64,000 bases of DNA, taken from the NCBI GenBank assembly GCA_964016985.1, contig OZ024824.1, forward strand, positions 46,793,168-46,857,167, given 5' to 3'. The position numbers and the translations under genes were made by a program. Of this stretch, positions 10,001-22,095 are shown piece after piece. The stretch comes from Anodontia alba. Lineage: Eukaryota > Mollusca > Bivalvia > Lucinida > Lucinidae. Positions within the stretch are counted from its first letter, which is position 1, and each line of letters opens with the position of its first letter. The notes under the pieces were generated by a model. That model saw nothing but the letters and a program-made list of their open reading frames with translations, did no database searches and had not been told where the DNA came from.

Positions 10001-13000
10001 TCATTCTTGTATGCAACATGTCATCTCGTCCTGTTCTACATTTGAACCAAGCATCATCAGAATATTCCATAGGGTTATTGTGTTACAGAGCAGAGACAAG
10101 AAATCATGTTCAAACACAAGAGGGGGAGATAACTCCAAAAGTAAAAAAATCTGAAGTTGTTGACACTGATTATGCATTGATTTAGTGTCCGCTATGCAAG
10201 TAGAGCACTCTTTGGAATATTTTGATGATACTTGGTAGTAATGAAGAACAGGACCAGACAACATGTCACATACAAGTAACAAAGGGAGATAAAAGCAAAA
10301 GTAAGGAAGGCAGAGTTGTCATTCTTGTAAGGAACACGTCATCTTGTCCTATTCTACAGTTCTACAAGGTACCATCAAAATATTCTGAAGGGTATGCCAG
10401 TTACAGAGCAGACGAGAAATCTATTTCAAACAAAACAAAGGGAGACAACTCCAAAAGTAAGAAAGCCAGCGTTGTCATTCTTGTACACAACACGTTGTCT
10501 GGCCCTGTTCTACATTTCTACAAAGTATCATAAAAATATTCCAAAGGGTCTTTGACTTACAGAGCAGACACGAAATAAATGGATAATCACTATCAGACAT
10601 AACAAAAGGAGATAACGCCAAAAGAAAGGCAGAATTGTCATTCTTGTATGTGACATGTCATCTGGTCCTGTTCTACATTTCTATCAAGTATCATAAAAAT
10701 ATTCCAAAGGGTCTTTGACTTACAGAGCAGACACGAAATCAATGGATAATCACTGTCAGACATAACAAAGGGAGACAACACCAAACAAGAGGCCCACGGG
10801 CCACGATTCGCTCACCTGAGTGACATAGCCACTGCAGACATGCAGATGTTATGCAACATTTATCCAATCCTATCATCACAACTAATGAAAATATCATCAT
10901 TTGAACAGTTCTTAGTTTTGAAGACGAATGTATGGGCCTGACAGTCAGTGGAGCATGATCATTTGAATAAACTATCAATCACATTTCAACAGAAGGATCA
11001 ATGTGAAATTTGGTGGAAATTGGCTAAGTGGTTTCTGAAGAATCGCGATTTTATACATGTAAACAGCACAGTGGCAGGGAAATATTATAAATATAAACCA
11101 GATGATGGCCATCTTAGATTTCCAATCAGAACAATTTTAACTACTGCTGATCTACAAGTCACTTCGATACTTTCAACATAAATGTATATGGCCCACACAA
11201 ATAGGGAAGCACATTTGACCTTGGAGGCAAAAAGGTCAAATGTCAACATAGAACCATCATTTGAGCAATTTTGGTAGATCTCCTATCCCCCGTTGCAAAG
11301 ATTAGGACCCAGTGCTTATTTGGTTATGGAGAAGAAGATTTTTAAAGGTTTTTACCATATATGGGCATGGCAGCCATTTTGATCAATGGACCATACCCAT
11401 TTTAGCAATCTTTCATTCTCCTGCCCATGGAGGCTCTGCATAAAATTTGAGCAACACTGGCCCGGAGGCTTCAGAGGAAAAGCCATTTGAAATTATCAAC
11501 ATTTTGTCCATACAAATGTATGGGGCCCATACAAATGCAAACAGAAGCAAACTTGACCTCGCCGTAAAAAGGTTAAATGTCAATGTATGACAATTATTTT
11601 AGCAACTTTGGTAGACCGCCCGTTCCAGATGATATATGCAAAGATTCAGCCACAAGCCATCCTCTGTTTTGGAGAATAAGATTTTAAATGTTTTTCCCCA
11701 TGCAAATGCATAAGGAAGCAACTTGACATTGCCGTAAAAGGTCAAATGTCAATGTATGACCATTATTTTAGCAACTTTGGTAGACCCCCTGTCCCCGATG
11801 ATTTATGCAAATATTCAGCCCCAAAGCATCCTCGGTTCTAGAGAAGAAGATTTATAAAGGTTTTTACCATATATGGGCATGGCGCCCATCTTGGTCAACG
11901 AACCGTGACCATTTTAGCAATCTTTTGTTCCCCCTACCTAAGGATGATTTATGCAAATATTCAGCCCCAAAGCATCCTCGGTTCTAGAGAAGAAGATTTA
12001 TAAAGGTTTTTACCATATATGGGCATGGCGCCCATCTTGGTCAACGAACCGTGACCATTTTAGCAATCTTTTGTTCCCCCTACCTAAGGAGGCTCCATAT
12101 GAAATTTGAGCAAAATTGGCCCAGGGGCTCCAGAAGAGAAGTTGTTTGAAATTCTGAATATTTTTCCCATACAAATGCATAAGGAAGCAAAATTGACCTT
12201 AACGTAAAAAGGTCAAATGTCAATGTACGACCATTATTTTAGCAATTTTGGTAGCTCTCCTGTTCCCAAAGATATATGCAAAGATTCAGCCATAAGGCAT
12301 GCTAGGTTTTGGAGAAGAAGATTTTTAAAGGTTTTTCCCATACAAATGCACAGGGAAGCAAACTTGACCTTGCCGTAAAAAGGTCAAATGTCAACATACG
12401 ACAATTCTTTTAGCAATGTTGGTAGACCTCCCGTCCCCAATGATTCCTGCAAAGGTTCAGCCCCAAGGCATTCTCGGTTCTGAAGGAGAAGATTTTTAAA
12501 GGTTTTTACCATATATGGGCGTGGCGGCCATCTTGGTCAACGGACCATTTTAGCAATTTTTCGTTCCCCCATCCTAAGGAGGCTCCATATGAAATTTGAG
12601 CAAAATTGGCCCAGAAGCTCCAGAGGAGAAGTTGTTTGAAATTCTGAACATTTTTCCCATACAAATGCATAAGGAAGCAAAATTGACCTTACCGTAAAAA
12701 GGTCAAATGTCAATGTACGACCATTATTTTAGCAATTTTGGTAGCTCTCCTGTTCCCAAAGATATATGCAAAGATTCAGCCATAAGGCATGCTCGGTTTT
12801 GGAGAAGAAGATTTTTGAAGGTTTTTCCCATATAAATGCATAGGGAAGCAAACTTGACCTTGCCGTAAAAAGGTCAAACGTCAACGTACGACAATTCTTT
12901 TAGCAATTTTGGTAGACCTCTCGTCCCCGATGATTCCTGAAAAGGTTCAGCCCCAAGGCATTCTCGGTTCTGGAGGAGAAGATTTTTAAAGGTTTTTACC

Positions 13001-15062
13001 ATATATGGGCGTGGCGGCCATCTTGGTCAACGGACCGCGACCATTTTAGCAATTTTTCGTTCCCCCACCCTAAGGAGGCTCCACATGAAATTTGAGCAAA
13101 ATTGGCTCAGCGGTTTTAGAGGAGAAGTCGTTTGAAAATGTTAACGGACGGACGCACGGACGGACGGACGGACGGACGGACGGACGGACGACGGACGAAA
13201 AGTGATCACAATAGCTCATCCTGAGCAGAGCTCAGGTGAGCTAAAAATAAGACAGGCAGAGTTGTCATTCTTGTACGCAACACATTGTCTCATCCTGTTC
13301 TACATTTCTGCCAAGTACCATCAAAATATTCTGAAGGGTATTCCAGTTACAGAGCAGATGAGAAATCTATTTCCAACAAAACAAAGGGAGATAATCCAAA
13401 AGTAAGAGAGCCAGAGTTGTCATTCTTGTACACGACATGTCATTTGGTCCTATTCTATATTTCTTTCAAGTATCATAAAAATATTCCAAGGGGTCTTTGA
13501 CTTACAGAGCGGACACAATATCAATGGATAATCACTGTCAAATATAACAAAGGGAGATAATGTCAAAAGTAAGAAAGGCAGAGTTGTCATTCTTGTATGC
13601 GACACATCGTCTGGTCCTGTTCTACATTTCTGCCAAATACCATCGAAATATTCCAAAGGATCTTTGACTTACAGAGCGGACACAAAATCAATGGATAATC
13701 ACTGTCAGACATAACAAAGGGAGATAACACCAAAAGTACGAAAGGCAGAGTTGTCATTCTTGTATGCGACACGTGGTCTGGTCCTGTTCTACATTTCTAC
13801 CAAGTATCATAAAAATATTCCAAAAGGTCTTTGACTTACAGAGCGGACACGAAATCAATGGATTATCACTGTCAAATATAACAAAGGGAGGTAACGCCAA
13901 AAGTAAGAAAGGCAGACTTGTCATTCTTGTACATGACACGTCATCTGGTCCTGTTCTACATTTCTGCCAAGTACTATCAAAATATTCTAAAGGGTATTCC
14001 AGTTACAGAACAGATGAGAAATCTATTTCCAACAAAATAAAGGGAGATAATCCAAAAGTAAGAGTGCCAGAGTTGTCATTCTTGTACATGACACGTCATT
14101 TGGTACTGTTCTATATTTCCACCAAGTATCATAAAAATATTCCAAAGGGTCTTTGACTTACAGACCGAACACAATATCAATGGATAATCACTGTCAAATA
14201 TAGCAAAGGGAGATAATGCCAAAAGTAAGAAAGGCAGAGTTGTCATTCTTGTACGCGACACGTCGTCTGGTCCTGTTCTACATTTCTACCAAGTATCATA
14301 AAAATATTCCAAAGGATCTTTGACTTACAGAGTGGACACAAAATCAATGGATAATCACTGTCAGACATAACAAAGGGAGATAACACCAGAAGTAAGAAAG
14401 GCAGAGTTGTCATTCTTGTATGCGACATGTGGTCTGGTCCTGTTCTACATTTCTACCAAGTATCATAAAAATATTCCAAAAGGTCTTTGACTTACAGAGC
14501 AGACACGAAATCAATGGATTATCCCTGTCAGACATAACAAAGGGAGATAACACCAAAAGTAAGAAAGGCAGAGTTGTCATTTTTGTATGTGGCACGTGGT
14601 CTGGTCCTGTTTTACATTTGTACCAAGTATCATAAAAATATTCCAAAGAGTCTTTGACTTACAGAGCGGACACGAAATCAATGGATTATCCCTGTCAAAT
14701 ATAACAAAGGGAGATAATGCCAAAAGTAAGAAAGGCAGAGTTGTCATTCTTGTACATGACACATCGTCTGGTCCTGTTCTACATTTCTGCCAAGTACCAT
14801 CGAAATATTCCAAAGGTATTCGAGTTACAGAACGGACACGAAATCTTTTTTCAAATAAAACAAAGGGTGGTAACTCCAAAAGTAATAAAGGTAGAGTTGT
14901 ATGCGACACGTCTGGTCCTGGTCTACATTTTTACCAAGTATCATCAAAATATTCCAAAGGGTATTCAAGTTACAGAGGGGACAAGAAGTTTTACGCCGAC
15001 GCTGACGCCAACGGGATCTGTCCCAAAAACAATATGTGCCCCCACTTTGGCAGTGGGGGACA
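10001..15062 (+). repeat. 167-bp tandem array B with HLE-E 3' end
   Basis: About five monomers at 10001-10793 and about ten at 13248-15000, with core AGAGTTGTCATTCTTGTA, TCTGGTCCTGTTCTACATTT and AACAAAGGGAGATAA. The array ends with GACGCTGACGCCAACGGG and a strong hairpin at about 15033-15060 (TGCCCCCACT-TTGGC-AGTGGGGG) followed by ACATAATAA. That is the same architecture as the HLE elements, so it is labelled HLE-E. The matching 5' end is not clear; GACGCCCCCCAATTCC near 9977 is a weak candidate. Split by HLE-A copy 3. Small frames on both strands are by-products of the repeat, because 167 is not a multiple of three. Confidence 0.75.
10794..13247 (+). mobile_element. HLE-A copy 3, complete, inserted in array B
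   Basis: 5' end AACAAGAGGCCCACGGGCC and CGCTCACCTGAG; 3' end (GGAC)n at 13146-13196, then hairpin CCTGAGCAGAGCTCAGG and GTGAGCTAAAA. The interior shows monomers within a higher-order repeat of roughly 475 bp (12130-12600 versus 12600-13070; CCGTAAAAAGGTCAAATGTC). It also has an apparently exact 146-bp tandem duplication (11797-11942 and 11943-12088). Interruption of array B fixes both ends: left CACCAAA, right ATAAGACAGGCAG. Confidence 0.75.
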
Positions 15063-15618
15063 TAATAATTCCTTGGAGCAAATATTTCAACCTAGAATTA
15101 GAAAATGATTCCCTTAGAACACAATAACACCATGTTATAAGTAAAGATGACGTATTACTGCAAAATTTATTGGCATCATTTGAAAACATCTAAAGAATGT
15201 AAATTAATATGCTCTGAGTTTAAAAAGCAGGAAATATTTCCCTCAAGAATTGCAAAACTTACAAACAAATGAGTGCTAGTGCACTGGTTTGCTGTTTATC
15301 AGAATTGCAACTCTTGGGAAATATTTCCTATATTTGAGACTCAAGTAACATGAACCTACATGTATATATATTTGGTGTAGCTAGCACAAATAAATGAAAT
15401 ATTCTTTTTTCCAATACAGTAAGGCTTGTTGTTTTATTTAGTTCAATTCTGCTGGAGAGAATTTGAATAAAATGACAAGCACTGTATTAAGGAGAAATTA
15501 CTATTGACATGAAAATGTTTGTCTACCTTCTCACTTGGGACTACAATTAAGAGTAGCCCTTTAAGAGTAGCCCCCATTGTTAAAAGGTTTCAAGTACAAG
15601 GAGGCAACATCTTGTCTG
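15063..15618. other. Intron, mostly unique
   Basis: Low-repeat, A+T-rich sequence. It includes AGGAAATATTTCC near 15228 and GGGAAATATTTCC near 15316, each a short palindrome. No exon recognised. Confidence 0.45.
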
Positions 15619-17305
15619 CAACAAGGCAGTCTGAAGGACAGCTATATCCCCCGCCACAGAATGACAATGGAGCAGCCTCAAAATTCAAGGCTCAAACTGG
15701 TGGCCTTCAACTGTGACCTTGACCTTGAGTCTGCATTGTTGAGTCATGGGTTCTGCACATCATCTCACTAAGGCGAACATTTGACCCAAATTTAATAAAT
15801 ATTTTTCAAAGGGTTCAGGAGATATGGAGTGAACATGAAATTCAAGGCTCAAACTCGTGACCTTTAACTTTGACCTTGAGTCAGCATGCTTAAGTTATGG
15901 GTTCTGCACATCGCCTCACTAAGGCAAACATTTGACCAAAGTTTCATGAAAATCTTTCGAAGGGTTCAGGAGACATGGAGCGAACAAGAAAGAGACGGAT
16001 GACCTCCATTTGTGACACTGATCTTGAGTCTGCATCATTGAGTTATAGATTCTACATATCATCTCACTAAGGGGAACATTTGACCCAAATCTAACAAGGC
16101 AGTCTGAATGGCAACAGAGCGGCCTCAAAATTCAAGGCTCAAACTAGTGACCTTCAATTGTGACCTTGACCTTGAGTCAGCATAGCTGAATTGTGGGTTC
16201 TGCACATCATCTCACTGAGGCAAACATTTGACTAACGTTTAAAGAAAATCCTTCCAGGGGTAAAGGAGATATGGCACCGACACCAAATTCAAGGCTCAAA
16301 CTCGTGACCTTCAACTGTGACCTTGACCTTAAGTTTGCAGGCTGAGTTATGGGTTCTGCACATTGTCCCACTGAGGTGAACATTTGACCAAAGTTTAGAG
16401 AAAATCCTCCCAGGGGTAAAGGAGATACAGAGCAGACACAAAATTCAAGGCTCAAACCCGTGACCTTGAACTGTGACCTTGTGAGTCTGCATGGTTTAGC
16501 TATGGGTTCTGCACATCATTTCACTAAGGCAAACATTTGACCAAAATCAAAAGAAAATCCTTCCAGGGGTAAAGGAGATATCGAGTGGACACGAAATTCA
16601 GGGCTCAAACTCACGACCTTGAACTGTGACTTTGTCCTTGAGTCCCCATGGCTGAGTTATGGGTTTTGCACATCATCCCACAAGTGAACATTTGACTAAA
16701 GATAAGAGAAAATCCTCCCAGGGGTAAAGGAGATACAGAGCGGACACGAAATTCAAGGCTCAAACCCATGACCTTGAACTGTGACCTTGACCTTGAGTCG
16801 GCATGGTTGAGTTTTTGATTCTGCACATTGTCTCACTAAGGTGTACGTTTGACCAACGTTTAAAGAAAATCCTTCCACTGGTATAGGAGATACAGAGCGT
16901 ACACGAAATTCAAGGCTCAAACCTGTGACCTGAACTGTAACCTTGACCTTGTGTCGGCATGGTTGAGTTATGAGTTCTGCACATCGTGTCACTGAGGCAA
17001 ACATATGACCGAAGTTTAAAGAAAATCCTTCTAGGGGTATAGGAGATATGGAGCGGACACGAAATTCAAGGCTCAAACCCATGACCTTGACCTGTGACCT
17101 TGAGTTGGCATGGTTGACTTATGGGTTCTGCACATTGACTCACTGAGGCAAACATTTGACCAAAGTTTAATGAAAATCATTCAAAGGGTTCAGGACATAT
17201 GGAGCAGACAAGAAAGTGTTACGGAAGGACAGACGGACAGACAAAGATGGACAGACGAAGGCCATTTTTATAATCCCCCATCCACTTTGCGGCGGGGGAT
17301 TAAAA
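15619..17305 (+). mobile_element. HLE-D element, complete
   Basis: 5' end CAACAAGGCAGTCTGAAGG and subterminal ATATCCCCCGCC (15644-15655). 3' end GACAGACGGACAGAC, then a hairpin at 17270-17302 (TAATCCCCC / GGGGGATTA) preceded by GGCGG, the inverse of the 5' subterminal sequence. About nine ~150-bp monomers contain TTCAAGGCTCAAAC, GTGACCTTGACCTTGAGTC and ATGGGTTCTGCACATC. No coding capacity. Confidence 0.65.
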
Positions 17306-17600
17306 ATGTCCTCCTATTGCAAAATGGTAGCAAAAGGCTCCAAATTTGGTCAGCCTAAGCCACACAGTACAGATTTACCCCTGATTTTTTTTCTAAAATG
17401 TAGGTCATAGCATTGACCTGCTTTTGGTAGGCAACAAACAGGGTTTCAGTCGTATGCACGTACCAAAGTTTGTCTTCAGTGATCACCTATAGCTGTAACA
17501 GAACTTAATTGTCTTCTGCCAATCTAACAACACCCACCTGTCACATAATCAGTGTAAACTGCATAGCTCCAGAATAAGTGTTTGTTTTTTTTTTTACCAA
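17306..17600. repeat. Low-copy intron sequence, partly repeated at 47.9 kb
   Basis: The phrase AAATTTGGTCAGCCTAAGCC also occurs, slightly changed, at about 47965. Otherwise no gene or end structure was seen. Confidence 0.4.
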
Positions 17601-17718
17601 AAATTAATGTTTTTTTCTTATTTCTTCACAAAAACATATGTTGTGGGTACTCATTAGAAGCACTTCAGTGAGGTGCTTCAACTGAGTACCCACAACATGT
17701 TTTCATAGAGAAATAAGG
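17601..17718. mobile_element. 115-bp hairpin element, copy 1
   Basis: Near-perfect inverted arms: ACATATGTTGTGGGTACTCA on the left and the inverse (GAGTACCCACAACATG) on the right, around a GC-richer loop (AAGCACTTCAGTGAGGTGCTT). Outer arms continue as TTTCTTATTTCT / AGAAATAAGGAAA. The same structure is at 29046-29165, with a broken copy at 49375-49450. Confidence 0.65.
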
Positions 17719-17869
17719 AAAATATAGAGCTTAATCCACAATTGTTATGAAATACAGGAAGTAATTCCCTTGGGCATTGAAAGTCTGATTAAAACCGAGT
17801 GCTTCAGCCCGTGATTTTTATCTGACAGGACTATTGAAAGTCCATGGGAATTATTTCCCATATTTAAAA

Positions 17870-19195
17870 ACAAGAGGCCCATGGGCCACAATTTGCTCAC
17901 CTGCATATTTGCAAATGCCATGCAACTGTCTTCCAGTATTGCCACAGTAACTGGGACACAAATTTGACCATACCATAAAAAGGTCAAAGGTCATCCTAGT
18001 CTCATCATTTTAACAAAGTTGGTAGACCCTGAGTCCCCGATGCTGTATACCAAGATCAAGCCTCAAAGCTTTCTTAGTTCTGGAGAAGAAGATTTTTAAG
18101 TGTTTTACCATATATGGGCATGGCAGCCATCTTGTTCAGTGATGTAGAATCATTTGAACAAAGTGTCAACATCCCTTCGACAGAAGGCCCCATGTGAAAT
18201 CTGATGAAAATTGGTCGAGTGGTTTTAAAGAAGACGTTTAAAGATTTCATGGTTTATACCTGTATATAGGACAGGGCAAGGGCAGAAACCCCCAGGGAAA
18301 AAATTTTGATCCTAACTAAAACATTTTACTAGAGTAATCATACATTGTAAGTTTCAGCCATTAGTCTTAAATACATATTGAAAAAAAAAATGATTTTTCA
18401 ACTTTTCCCCCCATACAAATCTATAGAGACACGAATTTAACCATGCCGTAAAATGGTCAAGGGTCAACCTATGATTATCATTTTCACAAAATTAGTAGCG
18501 CTTGAGCCCTCAATGCTATATACCAAGATTCAGCCCCAAAGCTTTTTTGGGTCTGGAGAAAAAGATTTTCAAGAGTTTTAACCATGTATGGGCATGGCAA
18601 TGAGGTAAAGGATTTTAATTGTTCAATTGCAGGGAACCATTTGAACAAATTGGCAATACCCTTTTGACAGAAGGCCCATGTGAAATCTTGTGAAAATTGC
18701 TTGAGCAGTTTCAGAGAAGAAGACATTCAAAAAATTACACAATTTTATACATGTATATAGCCCAGTGGCAAGGGCAGATAACTCTCAATAGACAAAATTT
18801 TGATTATAACTAAAATGTTTGTTTGTGTTGAGGTTTTACGGCCCAGTCAACCCAATGGGGTCATGTCGAGCGCGGTCAGTTTACCTAACCACACGTTTAC
18901 TGGGCAGGCTTAGTCCTCTAAGCGGTTAACCAGTATTGTGCACATTCTTTCGCCAGAAACTGACAACTGCCCTTCTTGAATCAGCGGAAGGGAGAGAATG
19001 ACCGTAGAAAATATTTCATGATCAATCTCCACGAAAGAATGTTGTCGACCTCGGCGGGGGTTGAACCCGCGACCTCCTGGTCTCCAGTCGGACGGCGCAT
19101 CCAACTGAGCCACCGAGGCCGACAACTAAAATGTTTTACTTCTTTAATCACACATTGTAAGTTTTTCAGCCATTAGTCTTTAATACATTTTGAGA
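17870..19195 (+). mobile_element. HLE-A copy 4, 3'-truncated, with SINE inside
   Basis: 5' end AACAAGAGGCCCATGGGCC and TGCTCACCTGCATATTTGC. The body matches copies 1 and 12 (GGGCATGGCAGCCATCTTG). A tRNA-derived SINE interrupts it at 18821-19123. After the SINE the sequence runs to about 19195 and stops without a 3' hairpin. Confidence 0.65.
18821..19123 (-). mobile_element. tRNA-derived SINE with 13-bp target duplication
   Basis: On the minus strand it begins GGCCTCGGTGGCTCAGTTGG, a tRNA-like head with an A-box (TGGCTCAGTTGG, 19101-19112) and a B-box (GGGTTCAACCC, about 19058-19068) for RNA polymerase III. It ends in a GTTTGTTTG-type tail (plus strand). Direct repeats AACTAAAATGTTT lie at 18808-18820 and 19124-19136, marking LINE-mediated insertion. 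Head-like small ORFs are not coding. Confidence 0.92.
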
Positions 19196-19258
19196 CTAGA
19201 ATTCAGAGAATAGGATGTGTCGCCTGCTTAAAGCCCCAACCATCTGATATGAAAGAGG

Positions 19259-19410
19259 ACAAGAGGCCCACGGGCCAAGGCTCGCTCACCTGAAAGAAAG
19301 AGCCACTGCGGATATGCATTTGTTATGCAACATTTTTTCAATTCTGTCATTGCAACTAATGAAAGGATCATTATTTAAGCAGTTTTTGGTTTTGAAGAAG
19401 AAGAATGTGT
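19259..19410 (+). mobile_element. HLE-A copy 5, 5' fragment
   Basis: ACAAGAGGCCCACGGGCC and CGCTCACCTGA at the start, then the copy-3/7-like sequence GATATGCATTTGTTATGCAA. Lost after about 150 bp; 19410-19480 is unrelated unique sequence. Confidence 0.6.
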
Positions 19411-19851
19411 TTTATATATCTGTGTCCCAGTCAAACTCAACGTTGAGAAGCCTTTGGTAGTGCTCTAGCCAGGCCTTCTGCTTTGAGTCTTCGCTCATTG
19501 ACATCTCTCCTAAAGATGTATACATGTATATTTCATATGGTTTAGGAGTAATGAGCAGGACATATAAAAAGCATTACAGTACATGGATTTTAGGCAAGAG
19601 GAGTTAATTAAAAAAACAATTAGCCAGAGTTGTCTTCCTTGTTCGTGACAATATGATTTAGCCACTTGTGAAGTTTCATGAATATTTTCTATACGATTTA
19701 GGAATAATGAGCAGAACACGAATTTTCAACATTACACTACATGGATTTTAGGCAAAGGGAGATAATTCCTGGACACATTTCAAAACTGAATTAGTCAGAG
19801 TTGTCTTCATTGTTCACGTGACATCATCTCAATATGATTTAGCCATCTGTG

Positions 19852-20350
19852 ATTGATTGTGTTAGGGTTAAACGACACATCAATCCTTGTGGGTCATTTT
19901 GTGTTGTCTCCCAGAGAAAGGGCAAAATGAGATAGTAGAGGAGATGAAAGGGAGGGACATGGAAGAAAGAACAGGAATGAAAGGGAAGAAACAAGAGCTC
20001 CGCCAAGCGGGGCACTATACACCCGTGGCAAGTAATAAGATGTAGCACATAAACTGGCTCCTGTATAATTCAGTGCTCCGGATATAAACTGTAGGTGGAA
20101 TTACAAAAAAAAATTTAAAAAATTTTCATTGGGGCATAGCTCTGCTGATATTTGGTGAACTGTAACCTAAGGGTCCAAGCTGGCCCAGAAATTAAGGGAG
20201 AAGTGACTTCTCCCTCCTGGGAAAATAGGGAGGTGCTTTTGGACGGAGGACACATGACAGAAGCATGGCTATATTATAAGCTCATATGTGCCTTTGGCTG
20301 ATTTGTTTTTCCTATGCTTCAATATCGAACCAAACAATAACAAAACAAAA

Positions 20351-20396
<46 letters not shown>

Positions 20397-22095
20397 CTGC
20401 GGAAATTTTTTTTGTAAACCTTTAACTTGTTTTATACTGATTTTATTTTTGTTCTTCAAGGGAGCCAACTCAGAAGAGTATTAAAAAAAAAAAAAAAAAA
20501 AAAAATCAAAAAAGAATTATGTTTATAAGTTTTGATATTAGTCAAGCATCTTAATTCTGTATCATTTAATAAAGGCAACATTTCTTTACAAATCTAATAA
20601 CAGAAGATGTACAAAAAAAAATAAATAATAACTTGCCCATATGGCCATAACTTTAGTTATTTGCAAAAAATATACCTATTATAAAATAAAATTTGAACAC
20701 TATTACCTCTAAACGATGTGTTGCGAAAAGTTTACAAAAACTTTCAAAGGGGCATAACTCTGCCAATACTTGGTGCACTGTAACCTCGAAATAATATGCA
20801 CTGCTCCACATCATCTAAAACTATTTATGAAGTTTCAGCTTGATGGAATGTAAACTGTAGGAGGATTTAGCCAGAAATGAAACATTAATAGAAATTTTCA
20901 AAGGGGTTTAACTCTGCTAGGATTTGGTGGACTGTAACCTTGAAACAATATGCACTGCTCCACATCATAGTCTAACAACAAATCAAGTTTCAGCTTGGTC
21001 GGATGTAAACTGTAGGAGTTAGCTGGAAACAAAAAGTTTACAGAAATTTTCAAAGGGGCATAACTCTGCCAATATTTGGTGCACTGTAACCTCGAAATAA
21101 TATGTGCTGCTCCAAATCATCGTGTAACTATTTATGAAGTTTCAGCTTGATCTGATGTAAACTGTAGAAGGATATAGCCAGAAACGAAAAATTAATAGAA
21201 ATTTTCAAAGGGGTATAACTCTGCTAATATTTGGTGATCTGTAACCTTGAAATAACACGCGCTGCTCCACATCATGGTCTATCTACAAATCAAGTTTCAG
21301 CTTGATCGGATGTAAACTGTAGGAAAAGTTAATCGGAAACGAAAAGTTTACAGAAATTTTCAAAGGGGCATAAATCTGCTAATATTTAGTGGACCGTAAC
21401 CTCGAAACAATATGCGCTGCTCCACATCATGGTCTAACTATATATGAAGTTTCAGCTTGATCGGATGTAAAATGTAGAGGTAAACCAGGAATGAGAAGTT
21501 TTACAGAAATTTTCAAAGGGGCATAACTCTGCAAACATTTGGTGGACTGTAACCCCAAAACAATATGCGCTGCTGCATATCATGGTCTAATTATAAATGA
21601 AGTTTCAGTTTGATCGGATGTAAACTGTAGGAGGAGTTAGCCGGAAACGAAAATTTTACAGAAATTTTCAAAGGGGCGTAACTCTGCTAATATTTTGTGG
21701 ACTGTAACCTCGAAACAATATGCGCTGCTCCACATCATGGTCTAACTATAAATGAAGTTTCAGCTTGATCGGATGTAAAATGTAGGAGTTAACTGGAAAT
21801 GAGAAGTTTACAGAAATTTTCAAAGGGGCATAACTCTGCAAACATTTGGTGGACTGTAACCTTGAAATAATACGCGCTGCTCCACATCATGGTCTAACTA
21901 TATACCAAGTTTTAGCTTGATCGGACGTAAACTGTAGAAGGAGTTAGCCAGAAAGTAAAAAGTTTACGGACGGACGGATGCCTCTACCTTTACCTGCTGT
22001 AAGGATAACAGGCCTTGCCCAACTCTAAGCCAATATCAGTTGGACGCCCCTGTGACCTAAGATACATGACACCTTCACCACACCCAACCACTCCC
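19852..22095 (-). mobile_element. SINE-T copy 2, with 13-bp target duplication, split by HLE-C
   Basis: Tail half at 19852-19989, head half at about 21981-22095 (AACAGGCCTTGCCCAACTC and GGACGCCCCTGTGACC on the plus strand). TTAGCCATCTGTG lies at 19839-19851 and again at 22096-22108, an exact target-site duplication of array G sequence. This proves SINE-T is mobile and dates it after array G and before HLE-C copy 2. Confidence 0.8.
19990..21980 (+). mobile_element. HLE-C copy 2, 3' hairpin missing
   Basis: 5' end ACAAGAGCTCCGCCAAGCGG and CACTATACACCCG. The unique segment and A-run (20348-20393, about 40 As) match the 3907 copy. About seven ~175-bp monomers follow (20720-21950), then GGACGGACGG. 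The terminal hairpin and about 20 bp of the host SINE-T are absent, which suggests a deletion at the right junction. Confidence 0.65.

Noticed and set aside
13140..13200. (GGAC)n as a plain microsatellite
   Set aside because: It recurs at the same place in nearly all HLE elements, right before the 3' hairpin, so it is treated as part of the element structure.
13285..15127. Many 60-170-codon frames on both strands in array B
   Set aside because: Repeat monomers read in changing frames (period 167 bp); no conserved frame between monomers.
18940..19123. A true tRNA gene at the SINE head
   Set aside because: A and B boxes are present, but the cloverleaf does not close and a SINE body with a 13-bp target duplication follows.
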